Shown here one piece after another: positions 9,444 to 16,483 of a stretch of DNA of 64,000 nt. A model generated the notes under the pieces. It was not told the origin of the DNA. It worked only from the letters and a program-made list of their open reading frames with translations, and did not search any database. Where the stretch lies: positions 1-64,000 of the forward strand of contig JBOHFF010000152.1 in assembly GCA_050699515.1 (NCBI GenBank). Reading direction: 5' to 3'. Each line of letters opens with the position of its first letter. The stretch's first letter is position 1. Position numbers and translations under genes: made by a program. The stretch is from GCA-003244245 sp050699515 (lineage in GTDB: Bacteria; Actinomycetota; Actinomycetes; Mycobacteriales; Pseudonocardiaceae).

Positions 9444-10601
9444 TCAGGTGTGCAGGGCCGACATCGTGAGCCAGTCCTGCCACGGCACGGTCCAGTCGTA
9501 GATGTCGCCGTCGGCCGCGCTCAGCGATGTGGGGGTGCCGGTCACCTCGACCGGGTCTCCGAAGATCGCGGTTTCGTAGTACTGCTGAGCATTCGCGGGG
9601 GAGAGGTTCACGCAGCCGTGCGTGACGTTGGATGATCCTTGCACGCCGACGGTCTCCGGATTGGCGTGGATGAAAACCCCGTTATTGGAGATCCGAACCG
9701 CCCAGTGCTCTGGGATGTTCACGTACCCGTAGGGACGGTTGGTCATCAACACGGTCGGGGCCTTGTTCATCACGACGTGAATCCCGCTGGTGGTGTGGCG
9801 ATTCGGGTCGGAGGCCAATCCGTAGCTGGCCGGGAAGTTCATCACTTCCTTCCCGTCCCTGATGACGATCATGCGATGGCTGTTGACATCAGCCTTGACG
9901 ATCTGGGCGCGGCCGATGACGAACTGGGTGCTGATGTCTTCCCTGCCGTAGGCCCCATTGCCGTAGGCGAGGCCGTAGAGCCTGGCGGTGACGCTGACCT
10001 TGGTGCCGCTGCTCCAGTATTCCCTGGTCCGGTAGTGCACCCGGGAGCCGCCGTTGTCATCGGGCAGCCAGGCCCACGATCCCTCGGTGGGTACGGAGGT
10101 CTCTACCTGGAGGGCGCGCTCGACGGCGGCCTTGTCTGCCACGTGGTCATCGAACTGCAGGATGATCGGAGCAGCGATGCCGACAGTGTTGTCGTCGCCG
10201 ATGTTGAGGGTGGCGTGGAGTTGCCGCGCCGGCTTGACGGTGGTGAAGGAGCCGGCGACGGGCACCGGCAGGTGGTCCCGACCCTGCGCGGTGCCTCTCC
10301 AGGTGTAGGTCTTCCCGTAGCCCAGTGGCTCTGTGCTGGTCCAGCTCTGCCGGTCTTCGCCCAGGTTGCCCGCGACGACCTCGCCGTCCGGATTGGTCAG
10401 CGCCACCTGCATCAGGACTCCGCCGGTGACCCGTACGGAGACGGGCAGCGTCGGGCTGATGTTCGTGGCCTTGTCCCCCGGCAGGATGCTGACCTGCGTC
10501 TGCGGGTGTAACGGTGCGCCCGGAGTGGACGACTCGATCGGTCTTCCCGCGCATGCCGTCAGCAGCACTGCCAGGACAAGCACCATCGCCACGCGCCCCA
10601 T
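9444..10601 (-). CDS. L,D-transpeptidase lipoprotein
   Basis: A 385-residue envelope enzyme that forms 3-3 cross-links in peptidoglycan. The N-terminus MGRVAMVLVLAVLLTACAG is a lipoprotein signal with lipobox LTAC. Two immunoglobulin-like domains (about 40-130 and 130-235) precede the YkuD catalytic domain, whose cysteine is in SSNVTHGCVNLSP with GVFIHANP before it. This is the layout of mycobacterial LdtB/Ldt2-type enzymes of about 400 aa. The ATG at 10601 has GGGGA five bases upstream; the open frame continues further upstream to 10793 but that part looks non-coding and the signal peptide marks the start. Confidence 0.94.
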   Translation of the reverse strand: MGRVAMVLVLAVLLTACAGRPIESSTPGAPLHPQTQVSILPGDKATNISPTLPVSVRVTGGVLMQVALTNPDGEVVAGNLGEDRQSWTSTEPLGYGKTYTWRGTAQGRDHLPVPVAGSFTTVKPARQLHATLNIGDDNTVGIAAPIILQFDDHVADKAAVERALQVETSVPTEGSWAWLPDDNGGSRVHYRTREYWSSGTKVSVTARLYGLAYGNGAYGREDISTQFVIGRAQIVKADVNSHRMIVIRDGKEVMNFPASYGLASDPNRHTTSGIHVVMNKAPTVLMTNRPYGYVNIPEHWAVRISNNGVFIHANPETVGVQGSSNVTHGCVNLSPANAQQYYETAIFGDPVEVTGTPTSLSAADGDIYDWTVPWQDWLTMSALHT

Positions 10602-10743
10602 GAATCCCCACCGAATCCGCCGAATCGCCCCTGGGGTGCAGTGTACCGTGATGATCTTGCACATCGGTGGGAGACGCGGGTGGTGGCGCGGAAATTGTCG
10701 GTGCCGCCCGGCAGGCTGGCACCGAGCAGGAAGGAGGGGGACC

Positions 10744-11322
10744 ATGACAGCCATGACCGAACCGATCGGACTCGCCGAGAGTCGCCCGTTCACGGTGCAC
10801 GACCTGGAGACGATGCCCGATGACGGACGGCGCTACGAGATCATCGACGGGACGCTCCTCGTGACTCCCGCACCAGGTTGGTCACACCAGGAGATGTCAG
10901 GGGCGCTGTACGTGGTGCTCCACGCGGCGTGCCCGGCGCCGCTGCGGGTGCTGTTCGCGCCGTTCGCGGTACGGACCGCTCCCACCAGCGAGGTGCAGCC
11001 CGAAGTGCTGGTGACGCGCTACGACGACCTGACCGAGGCGTGCCTGCCGGTGGCCCCGCTACTGGTGGTCGAGACGCTGTCACGCAGTACCCAACTCAAC
11101 GACCGCCACACCAAGAAGGCCCACTACGAGCGGTTGGGTGTGCCCTCCTACTGGTTGCTCAACCCGGCCCAACCCGGTGGGCTCGAGGTGCACGAGCTCG
11201 ACGGGCAAGGCCGCTACCAGCTGACGGCGAAGGTGACCGGCGATGAAGTCCACACCGCGCAGCGCCCGTTCCCGGTCGAGATCTGCCCCGCCCGGCTACT
11301 CGATGACCTGCGCCCGCCGTAG
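10744..11322 (+). CDS. Uma2-family (DUF820) restriction-endonuclease-fold protein
   Basis: A 192-residue protein of the Uma2 family, PD-(D/E)XK-fold proteins abundant in actinobacteria and cyanobacteria, often in many copies and of uncertain target. Visible are RRYEIIDGTLLVTPAPG, then EVQPEVLVTRYDDL, where the usual P-D is P-E, and LLVVETLSRSTQLNDRHTKK followed by YERLGVPSYWLLNP. The start ATG has an excellent GGAAGGAGGGGG site. It is divergent from the transpeptidase gene and convergent with a dead HicB-like gene. The Asp-to-Glu change is conservative and may leave it active. Confidence 0.9.
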   Translation: MTAMTEPIGLAESRPFTVHDLETMPDDGRRYEIIDGTLLVTPAPGWSHQEMSGALYVVLHAACPAPLRVLFAPFAVRTAPTSEVQPEVLVTRYDDLTEACLPVAPLLVVETLSRSTQLNDRHTKKAHYERLGVPSYWLLNPAQPGGLEVHELDGQGRYQLTAKVTGDEVHTAQRPFPVEICPARLLDDLRPP

Positions 11323-11741
11323 TGCTCGCCGCGCCGCTCTTCAGGTCTCGGCTGGCATCGGTTTGTGCGGTCTTTCACGAGCTGCGACCGAAGCTCACGC
11401 CGAGAAACGGCTGCGGCGTCGCGCACACTGAGATTGTCGTCATGTACGAGCCGCCGGGCGGCCTGTCTCCAGGTTGCGGCAGCCTGCCGCGATAGCTCCT
11501 CGGCACGGGCCTGCTCAGCGCGAGCACCGGCGGCCAGAGAGAGAGCATCGGGATCGACACGGGAGTAGTCCATCACGACGTTCACCTCAGCTCGGTCCAC
11601 GTCAAGCCATAGCGCGATGAGACCCTGGGCGGTAGTGGCAGCGCCGACGAGGGTGCGGGTTTGCCCGACGATGTCCAACTCAGGCACCTCGATGACCCAT
11701 TGTCCGCCGTCGCGGAGCACTTACACGCTGTAGGTGCTCAT
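11214..11741 (-). pseudogene. HicB-like antitoxin remnant
   Basis: The reading RDGGQWVIEVPELDIVGQTR followed by a helical tail matches HicB-like proteins. The natural ATG at 11741 begins MSTYSV and is followed at once by TAA (11721-11723); coding resumes with GTG at 11720. Near 11400 the frame reads SRRELRSQLVKDR, where a neighbouring frame gives the expected LGVSF, so an inserted base and a later loss compensate each other. Past about 11330 the frame runs over the 3' end of the Uma2 gene. No HicA-like toxin lies beside it. Decay is the best reading, although restart at GTG 11720 could make a shortened protein. Confidence 0.6.
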
Positions 11742-12135
11742 TGCCACCACCGGCCTATGTGATTTACACGTCTCTTTCGGGATGCAAGCCAGTTGTTCGC
11801 CGATCTTGCTGACGACGTAGGCGGAGATCTGGTGCCGCGGCACTGCGTGGACGGGTCACCCGCATCGTGTCCGCCACGACCCTTAACTTACCTATGTCGA
11901 GTAGTTTGCGGTTCCTGTTTCTGTCAGTACAACCGATCGGCTGCAAGGCTCCCTGCCTGTCGGATCGCTCACGCACGTTATTGATCTTCGTCCGGTCTGG
12001 TTGAGGGGATGACGCCGGAGTGCCGGAGCGAATACCATGGTTGGCAGCAGGGCACCGCGGGTGTCAGGCGAGTCGCAAGGCCAGGTGACCTGGGGCATAC
12101 CGGGAGCCTGGCCTTACGCGTATCCGCCGACCAGG
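11742..12135. other. Non-coding stretch between two dead genes
   Basis: About 390 bases. Short open frames on both strands have no recognisable content. The sequence holds no convincing hairpin or promoter, and likely consists of upstream DNA of the HicB-like remnant plus debris. Confidence 0.4.
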
Positions 12136-12620
12136 TCAGCAGTCCGTGATCACGTTGATCTCGCGAACGCAGTTGTCGAGCGCGTCACGAGAAGTGGGGT
12201 CGCCGAGGCGATGCGCACGCACGGCCCCGGCCACCAGATCGGCGACCCACAGGATGGGCTCGCGAGTACCGTGGTCGTGATCGACGTGGAAGCTGCTCTC
12301 CTTCGGAAGCAGAAAGCGCGCACCTGCGACGGTGTGGACGTCGCGCCGGTTGAGTTCTTGCTCCCGGGCTTCCATGAGCAGATGCCTGCTTCACAGCATG
12401 CTCCCGCTGACCACGGCCGAGGTGGTTCCAGTGCAGTTTGTCGTTTCGTCCGTCGTCCGCGGAGACGCTGACGCAAGCTGAGCGTCGCGTCCCGGACCTC
12501 TTCGCGCGACGTGGGATCGAGGACGACGGCAGCGAGCACGTAGAAGCCGTCAGTGGGGTGCTCGCTGAACGATGGGGTGCTCGCTGAACGATTCATCGGC
12601 GAACGCAGTCCGCCACGACG
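12136..12620 (-). pseudogene. DUF3800-like protein, frameshifted
   Basis: Pieces of one small protein appear in three frames: FADESFSEHP at about 12610, then FYVLAAVVLDPTSREEV, then KLHWNHLGRGQREHAVKQ in a second frame, then SSFHVDHDHG and ILWVADLVAGAV in a third, ending at 12136. This is the layout of actinobacterial DUF3800-like proteins of about 200 aa (my recognition, moderate). The first frameshift comes from a 19-bp tandem duplication at 12554-12591; another lies near 12450. The reading frame cannot yield a whole protein. Confidence 0.6.
12554..12591. repeat. 19-bp perfect tandem duplication
   Basis: TGGGGTGCTCGCTGAACGA occurs twice in immediate succession. As 19 is not a multiple of three, it breaks the frame of the DUF3800-like remnant near its N-terminus. 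Confidence 0.9.
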
Positions 12621-12849
12621 AGGATGCGGACAGATCGAGTATTCGCAGAGCCTATGCGACATGCCCGACAAGAGGTCGCGTACGTGCACGTCAGCTTGGC
12701 GCTAGTTGTCCCGCCGGTCGAGGTTGGCATAGATGACCCCGGTATCCCACCATCACGCAGCTTCCGGTTCCACTGGGACGGCTGGTACGTGTTGACCTTC
12801 CACTGGGACAGCACCACTACGCCCGTCCCGCACTGAGCCAGGGGTCGTC

Positions 12850-12905
12850 TTCTGGATGCAGACTGCTGTCCTGGCGGGCCCAGTATCAGCAGTCTGCATC
12901 CAGAA
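12850..12905 (-). terminator. 19-bp perfect hairpin downstream of the small peptide gene
   Basis: TTCTGGATGCAGACTGCTG at 12850-12868 is exactly complementary to 12887-12905, with an 18-base loop. It starts 15 bases after the stop of the minus-strand gene at 12921, where a terminator is expected. There is no T-run, as is common in actinomycetes. Confidence 0.7.
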
Positions 12906-12920
12906 CGCTGGATGGCGCCG

Positions 12921-13157
12921 TTATTTACCGGAGAAGATCGCAGCGAAGAAATTACCGAAGTTGCCGACCGGGCTGCCGGCGAGGACCTGACCGGAGGTCT
13001 GGCCGAGACTTCCGAAAACAGTGCCGTTGGAGACGCCGCCAGTGGCGCTGCCGACACTGCCGACGACATCCTGGCTAAACGCTGACAAGAGCGTACGCGC
13101 GGGCAGTAGTTCCACCTTCTGGCCGTCGAGCTCCGAGAAATTCAGGACAGTGCGCAT
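12921..13157 (-). CDS. Small Gly/Ser/Val-rich protein with LDGQ..ELLPART leader-like N-terminus
   Basis: A 78-residue protein of unknown function. The first 24 residues (FSELDGQKVELLPARTLLS) resemble the N-termini of small actinobacterial proteins; the rest is rich in Gly, Ser, Val and Asn, with phenylalanines at the end (VGNFGNFFAAIFSGK). The charged front and low-complexity back suggest a leader and core, as in ribosomal peptide precursors, but no modifying enzyme lies next to it. A secreted or surface small protein is equally possible. ATG 13157 has a strong GGGGGGAT site, and a perfect hairpin follows the stop, so it is probably expressed as a single gene. Confidence 0.6.
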   Translation of the reverse strand: MRTVLNFSELDGQKVELLPARTLLSAFSQDVVGSVGSATGGVSNGTVFGSLGQTSGQVLAGSPVGNFGNFFAAIFSGK

Positions 13158-13732
13158 CGGATCCCCCCTGGATCTGTAAACGGGACATAGTGATATTGTC
13201 AGATCCCCGCCTTATATACCGAACCTAGAGTGTTTCGAATCCGCTGGCCAGTCACTCAATCGTAGGTTTGGACCTTACGCCCTCATCATCTTGAGTGACA
13301 AAACTTCCACACTGCGCACGATGTGCGTCCGAAGTGATCACTGGGCGGAGGTGGATCGACGCCGTGCAATGTCTAGGGTGGTCATGCCGACTGTCGAGCG
13401 GTGAACGTCTGCCGACGCCTGGCCTTGTCGCGCTTGCCGATATACGCGGCGAGCAGGATTACCGCCACCGCGACTCATCCGGCCATCAGCGGCATCCCGA
13501 GCGCGATCAGCGCGGGGGCGCAGTATGAGGACACAGGCGGCCCGCAACACCCGGATCATCGGGTCACGGTGGAGCATGGTCGCGCACCATACTGCGGCAT
13601 GGTCTCTCGCGCGGCGGGATCGGCCCGAGGCGGTGACCGGTCCGCTGCGACGGCCTCGTATGGTCGGACGACGAGTGAGCCGCACGCGGGCGCGTCGTCC
13701 CCGGCATGACCTGTGCAGGAAGTGGTCCCATC
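13158..13732. other. Intergenic region with possible membrane-protein remnant
   Basis: About 575 bases. Near 13200 an AT-rich patch (TTATATA) probably belongs to the promoter of the small peptide gene. On the minus strand around 13395-13520 a frame reads PALIALGMPLMAG, stop, VAVAVILLAAYIGKR, which looks like the broken end of a small membrane protein. The remainder shows nothing recognisable. Confidence 0.4.
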
Positions 13733-15826
13733 GTGCGGACGCTGGTGATCGACAACTACGACTCCTACACGTACAACATCGTGCAGCTGCTGGCGAGGGT
13801 CAACGGCACGCAGCCTGCGGTACTCCGCAACGATGATCCCGCTTGGGTAAGGCTTGACCTGCGTGACTTCGACAACATCGTGATCTCCCCGGGTCCGGGT
13901 CATCCGGGTCGGCCCCGGGACTTCGGCTACTCGGGTGCCGCGCTGTCCTGCGGTCTGCCGGTGCTCGGGGTCTGTCTGGGGCACCAGGGCATCGGCCAGC
14001 TCGCCGGGGCGCAGGTGCGGCGTGCCCCCCAGCCCCGGCACGGGCACGTCACCCGGGTACGGCACGACGGGCTGGGCCTGTTTGCGGGGCTCCCGCCGGA
14101 GTTCGCCGCCGTGCGCTACCACTCGCTGTGCATCGCCGAGCCGCTGCCGCCGTCGCTGGTGGCGACCGCGTGGGCGGAGGACGGCGTGGTGATGGCGGTG
14201 CGCCACCGGGAGCTGCCGCACTGGGGGGTGCAATTCCATCCTGAGTCGATCGACACCGAGTACGGCTTCGAGTTGCTCGCGAACTTTCAGCGACTCAGCC
14301 GGATGTCCAGGCACCGGATGAGCCCGCTGCCGTCCCGGACCTCCGAGCCTGACCCGCAGCCTCAGCCCACGCCGCCACCCGCTGGTGTACCGCTGCGGGT
14401 GCACGCGGTGCAACTCCCGGCCGCGGTCGATGCCGAGTCGGTGTTTTTGGGCCTGTACGCCGCGAGCCGGTACGCGTTCTGGCTGGACAGCAGCCTGGTC
14501 GTGGAAGGCTATTCCCGATTCTCCTTCCTTGGCGACGCCTCGGGACCACTCAGCGAGGTGCTGTCCTACCGGCTCGCCGACCGGGCCGTCGCCGTCACCG
14601 CAGCCGGGCGGCAGGCGACCTGGGAACGCGGCTCGATCTTCGATGTCCTGGAGCGACGGCTGGCGGCCCGAGCTGTCGAGGGCGCCGAGGAGTTGCCCTT
14701 CGACCTCGCCGGTGGCTACGTGGGCTACTTCGGCTATGAGTGCAAAGCGGACTGTGGCGCTATCAACCGGCACCAGGCGCAGACCCCGGACGCGATCTGG
14801 ATGCTCGCCGACCGGCTGATCGTCATCGATCACGCGTGGGACGCCACCTACCTGGTGGCGTTGAGCACGGCGGACGGGGCGTCGGTGGGCCAGGCCGTGA
14901 CGTGGCTGGCGCAAACCGAGGCCTTGCTCGCGATACTGCCGCCCGCCGAGCCCCCGACGCCTGGTCCGGGTTGGTCGGCGGGCGACGTGACGCGGTGGCT
15001 GGTGCGCGCGGAAGGCGACTACCTGGCTGACGTGGTGGAGTGCCAGCGCCAGCTGCGCGCCGGGGAGAGTTACGAGATCTGCCTAACCAACCGGCTGCGC
15101 CTGCCCGCCGGGCCGGACCTGCTGGCCGACTACCGTAGGCTGCGCCGGATCAATCCCGCGCCCTATGCCGCCTACCTGCGTTTCGGCGAGCTCGTCCTGG
15201 CCTGCTCGTCCCCCGAGCGTTTCCTGCGGGTCGACCGCAGCCGCGGCGTGGAGAGCAAGCCCATCAAGGGCACCGCTCCACGCGGTGCCGACCCGGTCGA
15301 GGACGAGCAGCGCCGCGCGTCGCTGCAGCGGTGCGCCAAGACCCGTGCGGAGAACCTGATGATCGTGGACCTGCTGCGCAACGACCTGGGCCGGGTCTGT
15401 GAGGCAGGTAGTGTCGGCGTGCCGAGCTACCTGGCGACGGAGACGTACGCGACGGTTCATCAGCTCGTCTCGACCGTCCGGGGCACGCTGCGACCCGAGG
15501 TGAGCGCGGTTCGTTGCGCCCAGGCGTGTTTTCCGGGGGGCTCGATGACCGGAGCGCCCAAGCACCGCACCATGGAGATCATCGATCGGGTGGAGAGCGA
15601 GGCGCGCGGGGTCTACTCCGGTGCGTTGGGCTACTTCGGTCTGGGCGGCGCAGCGGACTTGAACATCGTGATCCGAACCGCGGTCCAGTGCGGTGATGAG
15701 ATCACAGTGGGAGCCGGCGGAGCGATCGTGCTGGATTCCGAGCCACAGGCGGAGTACGACGAGATGATCCTCAAAGCGCTGGCCCCGCTACGCGCGCTGG
15801 CCATCCCGGCCGAGATGCCCCGGTAG
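13733..15826 (+). CDS. pabAB: Fused aminodeoxychorismate synthase (glutamine amidotransferase + chorismate-binding domains)
   Basis: A 697-residue fusion that makes 4-amino-4-deoxychorismate from chorismate and glutamine, the first step to p-aminobenzoate. Residues 1-185 are a class I glutamine amidotransferase: nucleophile Cys81 in GVCLGHQG, and HWGVQFHPES near 165. A proline-rich linker (about 200-215) leads to the chorismate-binding part, with KPIKGTAPRG, RAENLMIVDLLRNDLGRV, PGGSMTGAPK and AGGAIVLDSEP. The KPIKGT and GGSMTGAPK blocks favour the PabB type over anthranilate synthase. GTG 13733 is preferred because AGGAAG precedes it; an ATG at 13706 lacks a site. Fused PabAB serves folate or antibiotic pathways; no antibiotic cluster is visible here. 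Confidence 0.93.
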   Translation: MRTLVIDNYDSYTYNIVQLLARVNGTQPAVLRNDDPAWVRLDLRDFDNIVISPGPGHPGRPRDFGYSGAALSCGLPVLGVCLGHQGIGQLAGAQVRRAPQPRHGHVTRVRHDGLGLFAGLPPEFAAVRYHSLCIAEPLPPSLVATAWAEDGVVMAVRHRELPHWGVQFHPESIDTEYGFELLANFQRLSRMSRHRMSPLPSRTSEPDPQPQPTPPPAGVPLRVHAVQLPAAVDAESVFLGLYAASRYAFWLDSSLVVEGYSRFSFLGDASGPLSEVLSYRLADRAVAVTAAGRQATWERGSIFDVLERRLAARAVEGAEELPFDLAGGYVGYFGYECKADCGAINRHQAQTPDAIWMLADRLIVIDHAWDATYLVALSTADGASVGQAVTWLAQTEALLAILPPAEPPTPGPGWSAGDVTRWLVRAEGDYLADVVECQRQLRAGESYEICLTNRLRLPAGPDLLADYRRLRRINPAPYAAYLRFGELVLACSSPERFLRVDRSRGVESKPIKGTAPRGADPVEDEQRRASLQRCAKTRAENLMIVDLLRNDLGRVCEAGSVGVPSYLATETYATVHQLVSTVRGTLRPEVSAVRCAQACFPGGSMTGAPKHRTMEIIDRVESEARGVYSGALGYFGLGGAADLNIVIRTAVQCGDEITVGAGGAIVLDSEPQAEYDEMILKALAPLRALAIPAEMPR

Positions 15827-15922
15827 GAGTCCGGGCAGCTCGTGTGGCCGAGCCCGGCGCAATACCAGAACGGGGACCCAGCCACCTGCAATCCGGGGGT
15901 GGCCAGGTCCCGCGCCTACTCG

Positions 15923-16240
15923 TCAAGAAATCTCGTAGCTGAGATGGTAGTGATAACTTGGAAGATCGGTGAACTCTCTCGTGTATCGGCCAGGATTGGC
16001 AGCATCGGCCGTGACGGTTCCCAGGTTCTCGTCCGCGCCGTTGTCCAGCTCGATGAGCGTGATGGGGACCGTGCCCGTGAAGGGGATCTGGATGCCAGGA
16101 GTAAACGTGAGAACGTCCTCCTTGTCCATCCTGAAATCGCCAGCCGCTTTGTCTCCGTCGACCTCCACTCTGATAAGATCTTTGTTGATCGTATCCTGCT
16201 TCTCGATGCATTCCAGTTTTGTCAGTGTGAGCAGGGCCAT
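15923..16240 (-). CDS. Small beta-rich protein of unknown function
   Basis: A 105-residue protein with alternating hydrophobic and polar residues typical of a beta sandwich: LTLTKLECIEKQDTINKD, RVEVDGDKA, ITLIELDNGADENLG, and an aromatic end SYHYHLSYEIS. Acidic loops resemble calcium-binding loops, but no definite family was recognised. ATG 16240 has AGAGGAA upstream; a longer frame running to 17629 is only the shadow of the regulator gene on the other strand. It is divergent from that regulator, which could control it. Confidence 0.65.
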   Translation of the reverse strand: MALLTLTKLECIEKQDTINKDLIRVEVDGDKAAGDFRMDKEDVLTFTPGIQIPFTGTVPITLIELDNGADENLGTVTADAANPGRYTREFTDLPSYHYHLSYEIS

Positions 16241-16483
16241 TGTCGTTCCTCTTTCCGGATAGCGGTGGAGTGTCCTCCGCGGTGTTGATGTGACGACCTG
16301 AGAGAGGGCTGCGGGCACCGGTGAGATCGCGGGCTCACGGAAATCCGTGACAAGGATCGTCGGCGGTGGCCGCACCGGGTGGATGTATTTAAACCGGACG
16401 AACGGCTCTCTTTCAGGCAGGCACGTCACTGGTCCATCGCGGCTGACGCAGGGACAGCCGGCCGGTGTCAGAGCGGAGCCAGG

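Noticed and set aside
12624..12836. Short plus-strand ORF with repeated FHWD patterns
   Set aside because: The pattern comes from a local direct repeat (TTCCACTGGGAC); there is no ribosome site and no family.
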